Below are positions 50,760 to 59,975 of a stretch of 64,000 nucleotides of DNA, piece by piece. Under the pieces are notes generated by a model that was not told the origin of the DNA, did not search any database, and saw only the letters and a program-made list of their open reading frames with translations. This DNA is from Sphingobacterium paucimobilis HER1398 (GTDB taxonomy: Bacteria; Bacteroidota; Bacteroidia; Sphingobacteriales; Sphingobacteriaceae). The DNA is taken from the NCBI RefSeq assembly GCF_000416985.1, contig NZ_ATDL01000020.1, positions 1 to 64,000 of the forward strand. Reading direction: 5' to 3'. The translations under genes were made by a program, and so were the position numbers. Within the stretch, counting starts at the first letter, position 1. Every line of letters begins with the position of its first letter.

Positions 50760-52223
50760 TTAAGGATTATTGACGGTACCGGGATTAGCATCCATGACAA
50801 TATCGGGGATGCGCAATGTAAGCCTCTCTGGCCTAAGTGGGAAGGTGTGAACCAAATCTCCAGACTCGGATAATACCTGATGGACGTGTTTTTGATCGGA
50901 GAATAGAGGATCTACAGAAAGACGACGCATATCGAACCATCTGTATCCCTGTAGTGCAAACTCTCGAATGCGCTCTTCTATGATATACTTTGTTAACGCC
51001 ACTTGATCGGTTATATGGACCATAGCGTCATCTTCTTTCATACGGCTTTTGCGGAGTGTCTCCAAGTCTTCTGTTGCTCCATTTACATCTCCAGTTCGAG
51101 CGCGACATTCTGCCCGCATCAGAAAAAGATCAGGAAGCGTAATACCGATATGAATGTAGGGGAAACCTATTTTTCGCTTTACGCCAGGTGTTCCGATAGG
51201 ATCTCCTCCAGACATCAGATCGCTATAAAGCTTTAACCGCTCATCTGAATTGTTAGGGGTTTTGAATAAATCCAGCGTTTCTTTTGATAAAACAAAGCTG
51301 TTGTCAAAGTAGCTGTAGGAGCTTAATATCGATTTGTAAAAAAGTACTTCTTGATTGCGGGGCTCATTATCTGGACCGACTATATCTTGCATAGGACTGA
51401 GCTGTGAATCATAGCCCCATTCGCCATTTTCTGCTAACATGGATTTGTAATCGAACAGTGCTAATGTATAATTCTTGGGCATATGTTCGAAAGCATTTTC
51501 AAACTGAACCAGGGCTAGATCATATTTGCCCATAAACCAGTATGTTTTTCCCAATAGGGCCTCCGCAGCACTTTTTGAAACACGCATGCGGCTTCCCTTG
51601 GATTCGGGAAGATGCATAATGGCTGTAGTCAGATCATTAATGATGAAGTCATATACCTTTTGAACGGACGAACGCTCAAAGTGATCGACTGTAACATCCG
51701 ACTCTGTGATAATAAAATATCCCAAGTCCTTATCTGCGGTATTGGCATTATAAGGCTGACCGTAGTAGTTGATCAGATAAAGGTATATCCAAGCCCGATT
51801 GGTGAGTGCTTCGGCATGAAGGGAGAGTTTCTGTTGCTCCGTTCCTCCCTCGGAATCCATGACTTCGTTGATGATCTTATTGTAAGAATATAGCATTTTA
51901 AGAAACTCTGCCGATTCAGCGGGATTGGCCGTGGATAGGTATATGTTGTCAGCATATTGAAAGAGTAACTTAGCCTCTGGAGACCAAATGTTAGAATAAT
52001 AGGGTTCTACAGAAACGATTTCGTCTCCTAATACAATTTGAGGGTAGTCAAAATTGATGAAATAGGACGCATTATTGAGTAGTAGATTGTAATCGTCTGT
52101 ATTTTTAGCAATGAGTTTTCCTCTGGGATCGACCTCCAAGAAGCTCTTTTTACAGGCGACATTTAGCAGAATAACTGAGGCTACGATTGCTAATAAACAT
52201 GCTTTTATATTGATATTTTTCAT
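50760..52223 (-). CDS. RagB/SusD family surface lipoprotein (locus D)
   Basis: The ATG at 52223 (MKNINIKACLLAIVASVILL, then NVAC lipobox) is preferred to the longer start at 52262, which would overlap susC. The 487-aa product has FLEVDPRGKLIAKNTDDYNLLLN, the helical core (AEALTNRAWIYLYLINYYGQPYN, AAEALLGKTYWFMGKYDLALVQFENAF) and the C-terminal region with LFLMRAECRARTGD and YIIEERIREFALQGYRWFDMRRL. Partner of the SusC 17 bp upstream. Confidence 0.93.
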   Translation of the reverse strand: MKNINIKACLLAIVASVILLNVACKKSFLEVDPRGKLIAKNTDDYNLLLNNASYFINFDYPQIVLGDEIVSVEPYYSNIWSPEAKLLFQYADNIYLSTANPAESAEFLKMLYSYNKIINEVMDSEGGTEQQKLSLHAEALTNRAWIYLYLINYYGQPYNANTADKDLGYFIITESDVTVDHFERSSVQKVYDFIINDLTTAIMHLPESKGSRMRVSKSAAEALLGKTYWFMGKYDLALVQFENAFEHMPKNYTLALFDYKSMLAENGEWGYDSQLSPMQDIVGPDNEPRNQEVLFYKSILSSYSYFDNSFVLSKETLDLFKTPNNSDERLKLYSDLMSGGDPIGTPGVKRKIGFPYIHIGITLPDLFLMRAECRARTGDVNGATEDLETLRKSRMKEDDAMVHITDQVALTKYIIEERIREFALQGYRWFDMRRLSVDPLFSDQKHVHQVLSESGDLVHTFPLRPERLTLRIPDIVMDANPGTVNNP

Positions 52224-52239
52224 TTTCGTAAAGATTAGG

Positions 52240-55200
52240 CTAAAAAGAAATACTTGCTCCAAGAGTTACTGTGCCTTGATTGATTGGGGTTTTGCGGTAT
52301 CCACCTTGGTATATTCCTAAAATTGTGGCAGAACCATCCCAACCTCCATAGGCATCTAAAAATTCGGGATCAATACCTACCGAGTTTGCTTTCCAGAGCA
52401 TAATGTTGGATACCTGCAAACGTAAAGTAACTGCTTGCGTCCGTAATTTGTCTGTGATTGGTGTCGGTAGTTTATATCCTAAAGTGATGTCACGCAGTTT
52501 GATATAGGATGCGTTCAGTACATTTCGATCGGCATTGGTGTAGTAACTCATATTACCACGAGCCAATGAGGTAGAAGAGGTTGTGTATGCAGGGATATCC
52601 GTTATCAATTCATCCCCTGGTTTTTTCCATCTGTCAGAAAATTCTGCATTGACGTTTCCAGTGAACATTGCAAAGTAACCTTGATTGGCAACGAGGCCAC
52701 GTCCGCCGAAAAGGGTGTTTACATCTCGTCTCATAACATGACCGAGGTTGTAAACAATGTTGGCCGCTAGGGACAGATTGCGATAGGTAAAACGGTTGGT
52801 CAATCCCCCGGACCATACTGGTTGGAATGTACCCATGTACCGCATGTCATCTACTGTTGTGACGCTACGTTGTTTGGTGATGGAACCGTCCTGCAAATAG
52901 ATCTGTGGATCTCCAACTTGATCTAGGCCTGCATAATGATAAGAAAATACCGCAAATGCTGGATATCCTTCGACATAAGGATTTGATATCAATTGATCTC
53001 CTCTTGTGATCGGGCGTTCCCGATTAATCTTGGTAAGCTTGTTGCTATTATAGCCTAAATTCAGCAAAGTGCTCCAACTGAAGTCTTTATGGGAGATGTT
53101 GACTGTTGTGAGGTTAATGTCTAAACCTTTGTTGGTCAGGTTGCCCGCATTACCTGTAATAGTAGAGAATCCGGTCAGTGGATTTACAAACATAGGGGCG
53201 ATTAGATTTTGGGTATGTTTGTCATAGACATCCACGCTTCCACTTATCCGATTGTTCAATAGAGAAAAATCAATTCCAAAGTTGAAGGTCTTAGTCGTCT
53301 CCCAGGTGAGTTTTTTATTGGCAGGCATTGCCAGTTCCAATCCGACTCCCTCTGGATAAACTACAGCGTTGCCGGCATAAAGTGTTGCTAGGATGTCTTG
53401 TGATGCTGCTTCTCCTGGATTTGGAGAATTACCAGTTAATCCAAAGCTGGTTCGCAGTCCCAACTGGTTTAGCCAATTAAACTGTTCCATAAATCGCTCT
53501 TTTCCGATCTGCCACCCTAGACCGACACTCCATAATGGTTTGTTTTGTGCTGATTTATCCTTCCCGAATAAATTAGACTGGTCAATTCTAGACGCGAGGT
53601 TAATGGTATACCTATTGTCGAAAGTATAGCCTGAATTGGCGTAGTAGGATGTAATTCGTACGAGGCTTTCCCCCTCTGTATAAAAATCGGGAGTCAATCT
53701 GCTTGTACCATCGGAGCTTGTGGGCATCACTACATTGTTGACACCGGTAGATAACAACTTGTAGTCTAAGTAATCTACGGTCATCAATTGATTGTTATAC
53801 CCCCTTACTACGGAACGGTTGGTATTGTAGAGCTGTTCTTGAGCCTCTTGACCGGCCAATAGGATAAGACTGTGCTTGCCTTCAAGCCAGGTGTTGTCAT
53901 AGACAAACTGGTTTCTGACGGTCCAATTCTTTTGACTTCCAAAAGAGTTGGTATGTCTTCCTCCCTTATTAGAAATATAAGGGGCTGAACCATCCAGTGG
54001 CGTAAAGGATACTAATTCAGAGCGTACATCATAGTTGTCCTGGGTTAGATCATTGATAGTCTTTGACTGCATTTTGCTCAGACTGAATACACCTTCATAT
54101 CTCAGCCCCTTCAGTAGGTTGACGGTTACTCCACTATTTATTTTAGCTGTCCAGATGTTGTTGGAGGTGTTTCCTGTATTTATTTCGTCGAGTGGCGCAT
54201 ATCCCAGACTGGTACCGCTGAGTTGTTCGTAGTTTTTTCGGTTTTTTTCATCTCGGTAGAGCCAAGAAAGATCAGCACTGCTACCGTCTGCATTTTTATA
54301 TAAAACATAGGGCAAAAACGCAGCTGTGGGCTGTATTGCATTGCTCAGTACAATGTCTTTGTTGCTGATATCAGTAATCAAGTGCAATTGAAGCCACTTA
54401 TTAAAGGTATAGCTCTGATTTAGATTGATACTGTAGTTTTTATTCTTGTCGCCAATTTTGCTACTCTTATTATCAATGTAGGCTCCTGAACCATAATAGT
54501 TGTAACGCTCTGTACCTCCAGAAAGTGAAATATTGTGATTCATCAACACTGCATTGCGGTAAAAAAGGTCTTTCGCTTGTGCTATACCGTTCTGATTGGC
54601 AAGTGCCTCGAGTTTGGCATCTACTTGTTCCTGGGATAGATTCTCAAGGTTGTATAGGATTGTTTCATGAGGCATGATAGGGGCCAATCCTCCGCTTTGA
54701 GGCCTGGATATAGAGGCGTAATTGTTGAGCACTGGATCGAACACGTCTTTGGCCGCTTGTATAAATGCTCTGCTATCGAGTGTATTGAGTTTTTCGATTT
54801 GGGGTTTTCCCTGAAAATTGATAAAACCGTTGTAATTTACTTGGATGGCCTCCTTGTTCTTTCCTTTTTTTGTAGTGATTACGATGACACCATTGGCGGC
54901 TTTACTGCCCCAGATTGAGGCTGCTGTTGCATCTTTTAGGACGGTGATGTCTTCTACATCATTTGGATTGATGGCGCTTATATCGCTAGAGGGTACTCCG
55001 TTTAGCACGATTAGTGGCTCGCGGCTCGAGTTTAAGGTGTTGAGGCCACGTATCATAATCGAGTTGCCGCTGCTGCTGCTACCAACAGGCCCGTTAGTAG
55101 GACTAGAGGAGTTATTGATAACTAAGCCTGGAATGAGCCCGTCTAGACGCTGGATGATATCTATTGTACCGGATCTTTCCATTAACACTTTCATATCGGG

Positions 55201-55911
55201 CTTGGCATACGACCCTGCACTGCGTTCTTTGGATATTTTTTGATAACCAGTATTGACGACAGCCACAGCATCAAGGCTCTCAATTCTGTTTTTCAGTACG
55301 ACGATAATACCAGGGCCATATTTTTCAATGGATTTGATTTCATGATAGTAGCCTAATAGCCTGCAGTTGAGCCGATCGCCAATAGCCGCTTCTATACGAA
55401 ATCCCCCTTTGTTGTCGGTTTGTGTTCCTTTGTTTTGTCCCTCGATGACGATGGTCACGCCCACTAGTGGATTGCCTTTTTCATCCCTGACGGTACCGAT
55501 GACAATACCTTGCTGACGACCATCGGTTAAAGTTGCTTTTCGGCTTTCTTTGCCTCGCACGGTGACGATCTTGTCCGTAATGCTGTAAGACAGTTGGTGG
55601 GAGCTCAATAGATGATCGAGCGTTTCTTCTAAGCTTTTGTTCTGGATATTTAGATTTAAGGGGCCTACACTTTTGATCAAAGATTCGTCATAGACGAAAT
55701 CATAACCTGTTTGCTTTTTGATCTCTCCAAAAGTACGCTCGAGCGAAATACGGTCGGCACGCAAGGACACCCGTTGTGCGAGTGTGACAGCATGGAGCTG
55801 GAAAGTGCCTATAAGCAAGAGAATTGTGGATAGTTTCATAATTCGGATAGCTCTCCTAATAGAGGCATGGGAGTCCCTTCCCCCGTATTTTGTGATAAAA
55901 AATTTATACAT
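52240..55911 (-). CDS. SusC/RagA-type TonB-dependent receptor with STN domain (locus D)
   Basis: A 1223-aa outer-membrane receptor, the largest in the window. The ATG at 55911 is used, with a signal peptide around MKLSTILLLIGTFQLHAVTLAQ; a start at 55839 is also possible. STN domain about 46-118 (ISLERTFGEIKKQTGYDFVYDESLI); regulatory-like domain about 135-210 (GIVIGTVRDEKGNPLVGVTI); plug starting VVNTGYQKISKERSAGSYA with DITVLKDATAASIWGSKAANGV; barrel to the terminal LGASISF. The NTGYQ signature links it with the locus C receptor. Its STN should signal to the FecR at 56057-57244. Confidence 0.95.
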   Translation of the reverse strand: MYKFFITKYGGRDSHASIRRAIRIMKLSTILLLIGTFQLHAVTLAQRVSLRADRISLERTFGEIKKQTGYDFVYDESLIKSVGPLNLNIQNKSLEETLDHLLSSHQLSYSITDKIVTVRGKESRKATLTDGRQQGIVIGTVRDEKGNPLVGVTIVIEGQNKGTQTDNKGGFRIEAAIGDRLNCRLLGYYHEIKSIEKYGPGIIVVLKNRIESLDAVAVVNTGYQKISKERSAGSYAKPDMKVLMERSGTIDIIQRLDGLIPGLVINNSSSPTNGPVGSSSSGNSIMIRGLNTLNSSREPLIVLNGVPSSDISAINPNDVEDITVLKDATAASIWGSKAANGVIVITTKKGKNKEAIQVNYNGFINFQGKPQIEKLNTLDSRAFIQAAKDVFDPVLNNYASISRPQSGGLAPIMPHETILYNLENLSQEQVDAKLEALANQNGIAQAKDLFYRNAVLMNHNISLSGGTERYNYYGSGAYIDNKSSKIGDKNKNYSINLNQSYTFNKWLQLHLITDISNKDIVLSNAIQPTAAFLPYVLYKNADGSSADLSWLYRDEKNRKNYEQLSGTSLGYAPLDEINTGNTSNNIWTAKINSGVTVNLLKGLRYEGVFSLSKMQSKTINDLTQDNYDVRSELVSFTPLDGSAPYISNKGGRHTNSFGSQKNWTVRNQFVYDNTWLEGKHSLILLAGQEAQEQLYNTNRSVVRGYNNQLMTVDYLDYKLLSTGVNNVVMPTSSDGTSRLTPDFYTEGESLVRITSYYANSGYTFDNRYTINLASRIDQSNLFGKDKSAQNKPLWSVGLGWQIGKERFMEQFNWLNQLGLRTSFGLTGNSPNPGEAASQDILATLYAGNAVVYPEGVGLELAMPANKKLTWETTKTFNFGIDFSLLNNRISGSVDVYDKHTQNLIAPMFVNPLTGFSTITGNAGNLTNKGLDINLTTVNISHKDFSWSTLLNLGYNSNKLTKINRERPITRGDQLISNPYVEGYPAFAVFSYHYAGLDQVGDPQIYLQDGSITKQRSVTTVDDMRYMGTFQPVWSGGLTNRFTYRNLSLAANIVYNLGHVMRRDVNTLFGGRGLVANQGYFAMFTGNVNAEFSDRWKKPGDELITDIPAYTTSSTSLARGNMSYYTNADRNVLNASYIKLRDITLGYKLPTPITDKLRTQAVTLRLQVSNIMLWKANSVGIDPEFLDAYGGWDGSATILGIYQGGYRKTPINQGTVTLGASISF

Positions 55912-55973
55912 TTGAATGGGATAATTAGTTAGTAAATTGTGTCTTCAATTTTTTTCTGTATTCCTGTTTAGCC

Positions 55974-55998
55974 CCGGAGGTGTTACGAGCACTTCCGG
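55974..55998 (-). promoter_or_regulatory. Stem-loop between fecR and susC (locus D)
   Basis: On the minus strand: stem ccggaagtg/cacctccgg (one G-U pair) with a 7-nt loop ctcgtaa, preceded by a run of eight A. It matches the element at 11620-11646 in position, stem length, inner GTG/CAC pairs and loop pattern YTSGTAR. Confidence 0.6.
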
Positions 55999-56056
55999 TT
56001 TTTTTTGGAAAACGTGTCTAGGTTATGGGCTTCTCTGTTTTTTCATCATTAGGTGT

Positions 56057-57244
56057 TTATTTGACTAGTATAGTTTTTCCATCAAACTCAAATTTGACGC
56101 TATGGGTCGATTCCATAGCTTTAAGTACGCTGGATAGGTTGTTTTTTCTAGAGATATTTCCTCCGATTTTTAGGTGTATAGGGGCATTGTCGGCGTATTC
56201 AATCTCTACGTCATACCAGCGGGCCAGTTGGCGCATCGTGGTCTTGAGGCTCTGCCCTCTAAAAATAAAGTCATTGTTTTTCCAGGCCATTACAGCATCG
56301 GTATCTATTTCACGGATCTGTACGCCCTGGGGGGTCAGCACGGACTGTGTACCCGGTGAAAGCTTGACGGATTGTTGACTATGAAGCGATGTGACTTGTA
56401 CTGATCCTTCGAGGAGTGTCGTCTTGATATTGGACTCGTCTGCATAGGTATTGATATTAAAATGTGTGCCCAATACCTGTACTACCTGCTCTTTGCTGAT
56501 AACCTTAAAGGGTTTGTCCGGATTTTTTGCCACTTCAAAATATCCTTCACCATCTAATTCTACAATTCGTTCTTTATTGGGGAAAGCAGTTGGATAGCGT
56601 AACGTAGAGGCGGCATTGAGCCATACTTTGGTGCCATCAGCCAATGTGATGCGGTATTGACCGCCACGAGGAATGCTGATGGTATTTAGGCGGGTGTTGG
56701 AAGTGACCTCAGCTACACTGGGACCGTCCTTGTATTTTACCTCATTGCCAGTGATGGTGATCCCTTCCTCACTTTCTTTCAGTTCAATGAGCTGCCCATC
56801 GGCCAATGTCAATACTGCGCGTGAGCGCCCTGGTTCTTGATCAGCCTTAAGCAGTGAAGTTTCGTTGACATTTCTATCACGTTCGGGAGCTGATAGCCAA
56901 TATTGGGACAGGCCCCAACTGGCGACGATAAACACAGCCGCTGCTGCGGCCCAACGTACAATTGATAGGCGCTTACGGAATAGGGGCGTAGTATCTTCCT
57001 CGATGGTAACCGGTGCCAGGTGACCGTGGATACGAGTGTCGATGCGGGTTAAAATATCTTGCTCTATGGTCGATGCTTCGGAAGTATCTTCTCCCGAATC
57101 GCTTAGAGTGTCATCGATCAGCTGACGTAAGTCGTTTTCAGAGGCATTGCCAAAATAGTCGAATAGTTCATCCGTCTCTTTTTCGGATGCCCTTCGGCGC
57201 ATATACCTATTGAATAGGGCTCGGATATGGTGGTTCTTTTCCAA
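56057..57244 (-). CDS. FecR-family anti-sigma factor (locus D)
   Basis: A 395-aa protein. It seems to start at TTG (57242-57244): a stop lies just upstream in frame, no ATG is available before residue 15, and the TTG start is needed to give the complete N-terminal sigma-binding part (HHIRALFNRYMRRRASEKETDEL). A membrane helix follows (WAAAAAVFIVASWGLSQYWL, about 93-112), then the FecR domain (YRITLADGTKVWLNAASTLRYP, GEGYFEVAKNPDKPFKVIS, LGTHFNINTY) and DUF4974-like end (LARWYDVEIEY, KIGGNISRKNNLSSVLKAM). Confidence 0.92.
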   Translation of the reverse strand: MEKNHHIRALFNRYMRRRASEKETDELFDYFGNASENDLRQLIDDTLSDSGEDTSEASTIEQDILTRIDTRIHGHLAPVTIEEDTTPLFRKRLSIVRWAAAAAVFIVASWGLSQYWLSAPERDRNVNETSLLKADQEPGRSRAVLTLADGQLIELKESEEGITITGNEVKYKDGPSVAEVTSNTRLNTISIPRGGQYRITLADGTKVWLNAASTLRYPTAFPNKERIVELDGEGYFEVAKNPDKPFKVISKEQVVQVLGTHFNINTYADESNIKTTLLEGSVQVTSLHSQQSVKLSPGTQSVLTPQGVQIREIDTDAVMAWKNNDFIFRGQSLKTTMRQLARWYDVEIEYADNAPIHLKIGGNISRKNNLSSVLKAMESTHSVKFEFDGKTILVK

Positions 57245-57321
57245 TGTTAGCTTTTATAAAATTTAGGGTCTATAATGCTATTACGTTTTGAAAAAGAAGA
57301 ATCACTACATCGGGTGAAAAA

Positions 57322-57918
57322 TTATTTTAAAATCGTTGAACATATTCCTGTGATGAGGATAAGGTGCTGGTGCTTGGTCATAAAATCCTGAATCTTTTTG
57401 GAAGCTCTGGTCATGTGGGTACTGATGGTGTGTACTGAGATGCCCAACAATAAGGATACTTCTTTATAGGATTTTCCGTCAAGTTTACAGAGGGTATAAA
57501 TCTGTCGTTGCTGTTCAGATAGATTGTCTATGGCTTGATTCAGGATGTTTTGTGTTTCTTTTAAAAATAAAGCCTCGTCCGTAGGATTGTGGTCTTGTAC
57601 TACAAACTGTCGTATTTCGTTTTGTAGGCGTTCGTCCCGTGCAATCTTACGGTAAAAATCATAGAGGATATGTTGTGCAATACGGTAGAGGTAGGATTTG
57701 AAGGATTGCTCGGGGTCGATCAGTTCTCTCTTGTCCCATATCCGGACGAATGCATCCTGTGTTAGTTCCTCGGCGAGGGACTCGATTTGTACCATCTTGA
57801 GCAATTTGCGGTAGATGGGCAGTTTGAAGGTGTCGTAAAAATAAATAAAGGCGCGCTGGTCCCCGTTTCGAAGTCGGTGTAGGTAGTCTAATTCGCTATT
57901 GTTGTCCAGCAGGTTCAT
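57322..57918 (-). CDS. ECF-type RNA polymerase sigma factor (locus D)
   Basis: A 198-aa sigma factor. Region 2: AFIYFYDTFKLPIYRKLLKMV and AEELTQDAFVRIWDKRELID; region 4: LSEQQRQIYTLCKLDGKSYKEVSLLLGISVHTISTHMTRASKKI. It is transcribed ahead of fecR, susC and susD in the same direction, with the best-matching promoter of the window 81 bp upstream. Partner of the FecR at 56057. Confidence 0.93.
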   Translation of the reverse strand: MNLLDNNSELDYLHRLRNGDQRAFIYFYDTFKLPIYRKLLKMVQIESLAEELTQDAFVRIWDKRELIDPEQSFKSYLYRIAQHILYDFYRKIARDERLQNEIRQFVVQDHNPTDEALFLKETQNILNQAIDNLSEQQRQIYTLCKLDGKSYKEVSLLLGISVHTISTHMTRASKKIQDFMTKHQHLILITGICSTILK

Positions 57919-57998
57919 TTATCCGATTTAAAAATGCTAAAGAAGGCTAATTATATACACTTGAACATAATATGTAGAATGGTCAGCTCGTGAATAAG

Positions 57999-58029
57999 CA
58001 AATATAACACCTGCTGTGATAAAACCAAA
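57999..58029 (-). promoter_or_regulatory. Bacteroidota promoter of the locus D sigma gene
   Basis: On the minus strand TTTG (58026-58029), then exactly 19 nt, then TATATTTG (57999-58006). Both halves match the Bacteroidota consensus TTTG-N19-TAnnTTTG, giving a leader of about 75 nt. Confidence 0.75.
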
Positions 58030-58065
58030 GGAGGGGATAAAAGTAAGGTATGGGTTGTGAAATTA

Positions 58066-58114
58066 AAAGCGCCTGCATCCAAAAGTCGATAATGATTTTG
58101 GACGCAGGCGCTTT
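58066..58114 (-). terminator. Terminator of the alcohol dehydrogenase gene
   Basis: A 19-bp stem (aaagcgcctgcatccaaaa/ttttggacgcaggcgcttt, one mismatch) with an 11-nt loop; the minus strand continues into an AT-rich tract. It is 12 bp past the dehydrogenase stop. Confidence 0.88.
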
Positions 58115-58126
58115 CTTCCGTCAATA

Positions 58127-59236
58127 CTAGCCTTTGTAATCGCCAATGAGAAGGACGGGCTTTATAGTTTTACCTGTCTCTGAATCTTCTATGGCCTGAT
58201 TGATATCTTCGAAAGCATAGGTCTTGATCAATTTGTCAAATGGAAATTGACCATTCATATACATATCGACCAATCGTGGAATAAAGACATTGGGTACGCT
58301 GTCTCCTTCTACAATGCCGATGATCTGTAAGCCTGTAGCTACGAAACTGTTCATCTCTAGTTCAAGTGGTCGTTTTGCAACACCGACTATTCCCATTTTT
58401 CCGTGCGAGGCTAATGTAGCTAGTGAGTTTTGGATGACTTCAGGAATACCTGTGGTATCAAAACCATAGTCAAAACCTTTGGGGGCAATCTCCTTAAGTC
58501 GAGTTGTGACATCTTCTTTTTTGCTGTTGATGGTATGGGTAGCTCCAAGTTTGGTGGCGAAGGCTAGTCGCTCTTCGTTGATGTCGACCGCTACAATAGT
58601 TCCTGCAGATACTGCTTTAGCAGCCAGCAGGCCTGCGAGGCCAACCGCTCCTGTACCGGATATAATAATCGACTCACCAGCAGTAACTGCGAGTGAATTG
58701 AGGACGGCTCCTGAACCGGTCTGTATGCCGCAGCCCAAGGGGCCTAGTAGTTCCAGAGGAGCGTCTTTACGGACTTTAATCACATTGTTTTTATGAGCAA
58801 TGGAATAGGTCGCAAAAGAGGATTGGGAGAAGAAATTGTCCTGTATTCCCTTGCCATTTTGGTGATGACTGTGAGATCCGTCCATGCGGCTGCCCCCAAA
58901 ATTAAGAGGAAGGAAATTTTCACAGTAGGCAGGTAGTCCACGCTGACATTTGCCACAATCGCCACAGTAACCAAAGGTCAGCACGACATGGTCGCCGACT
59001 TGTAGGTGGTGTACGTTCTCGCCGACTTGCTCGATGATACCCGAGCCTTCATGTCCCAGTACAACGGGAAATGTAGGTGTACCCATAAGTTGGTCGCGTG
59101 CTGCCATATCGGTGTGGCAGGTCCCTGATGCGATAATTCTGACGAGTACCTCATCGCTCTTGGGAGCATCGAGTTGTATTTTTTCGAGATCGAAAGATCC
59201 TCCTTTTTGCTTGACAACTGCTGCTGTTATTTCCAT
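58127..59236 (-). CDS. Zinc-dependent alcohol dehydrogenase (MDR family)
   Basis: A 369-aa cytoplasmic enzyme. Catalytic zinc residues: Cys in ASGTCHTDM and His-Glu in LGHEGSGIIEQVG; structural zinc: four Cys in FGYCGDCGKCQRGLPAYC. The Rossmann domain has IISGTGAVGLAGLLAAK and an Asp at the end of the following strand (IVAVDINEERL), which favours NAD. LLGPLGCGIQTGSGAVLN resembles aryl/benzyl-alcohol dehydrogenases. It would interconvert an alcohol and an aldehyde. Monocistronic with its own terminator, divergent from the locus E sigma gene; no functional link is visible. Confidence 0.88.
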   Translation of the reverse strand: MEITAAVVKQKGGSFDLEKIQLDAPKSDEVLVRIIASGTCHTDMAARDQLMGTPTFPVVLGHEGSGIIEQVGENVHHLQVGDHVVLTFGYCGDCGKCQRGLPAYCENFLPLNFGGSRMDGSHSHHQNGKGIQDNFFSQSSFATYSIAHKNNVIKVRKDAPLELLGPLGCGIQTGSGAVLNSLAVTAGESIIISGTGAVGLAGLLAAKAVSAGTIVAVDINEERLAFATKLGATHTINSKKEDVTTRLKEIAPKGFDYGFDTTGIPEVIQNSLATLASHGKMGIVGVAKRPLELEMNSFVATGLQIIGIVEGDSVPNVFIPRLVDMYMNGQFPFDKLIKTYAFEDINQAIEDSETGKTIKPVLLIGDYKG

Positions 59237-59308
59237 AGTTGCTTGTATTTTAATGATGTTATAACTAATAAACAGAAAGGAGGTAGAGATTGTTTGGTGG
59301 TGGTTTCT

Positions 59309-59316
59309 TATCTTTG
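59309..59316 (+). promoter_or_regulatory. Bacteroidota -7 box for the locus E sigma gene
   Basis: TATCTTTG fits TAnnTTTG exactly, 22 bp before the ATG at 59339. The nearest TTTG (59293) is too close to be the -33 element. Confidence 0.5.
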
Positions 59317-59338
59317 TGGTTATCTATTCGGTTTTGAT

Positions 59339-59902
59339 ATGGCTAAAGCAATTGTTGACCCTTCTTGGATTGATAGGTTGGCGGCTGGTGATCAGCAGGC
59401 TTTTGCCGATTTTTATGAACACTACTGGCAACCGGTATATAACAAAGTATATCGCAAAATCCAACAGGTCGAGGCCACAGAGGATATCGTACATGATTTG
59501 TTCCTGAGTATCTGGAAAAATAGAAGCCGAATTCATGAGGTACTGAATATGTCCGCTTATTTAATGAGCGGGGCTCGATATTTAACGTTCAAGTACCTCG
59601 ATAAAGAAAAAAAGAAGTATGTAGAGATTGATAATATGGAGCAGGTATTGCCTGAGCCTCCCCTAGAAGATAGGCTTCACTACCGGTATATTCTGGATCT
59701 TATCCACGAAGAGATTGAGAATTTGCCTGAAAAGTGTAAACTTATATTTAAAGAAAGTCGATTCAACCACAAAACAATTGATGAAATTGCTGTGGAATAT
59801 GGATTGTCTAAGAGTACTGTTGAAAATCAAATCAACAAAGCGATAAAAAGAATCCGTCTGAAAACCAGAGGGTTTTATACATTTCTCCATTTTTACGTAT
59901 AA
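59339..59902 (+). CDS. ECF-type RNA polymerase sigma factor (locus E)
   Basis: The ATG at 59339 (MAKAIVDPSWIDRLAAGDQQ) is chosen; the open frame upstream overlaps the -7 box and the divergent gene. The 187-aa protein has region 2 (AFADFYEHYWQPVYNKVYRKI, TEDIVHDLFLSIWKNRSRI) and region 4 (LPEKCKLIFKESRFNHKTIDEIAVEYGLSKSTVENQINKAIKRI). Followed 73 bp later by fecR and then susC. Confidence 0.92.
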   Translation: MAKAIVDPSWIDRLAAGDQQAFADFYEHYWQPVYNKVYRKIQQVEATEDIVHDLFLSIWKNRSRIHEVLNMSAYLMSGARYLTFKYLDKEKKKYVEIDNMEQVLPEPPLEDRLHYRYILDLIHEEIENLPEKCKLIFKESRFNHKTIDEIAVEYGLSKSTVENQINKAIKRIRLKTRGFYTFLHFYV

Positions 59903-59975
59903 ATTTTACTTTCCACGTAGGTGCTTGTCTTATTTGAGGTCACTATAAATGTAAGTAACCCGAAAAATAAGTTAT

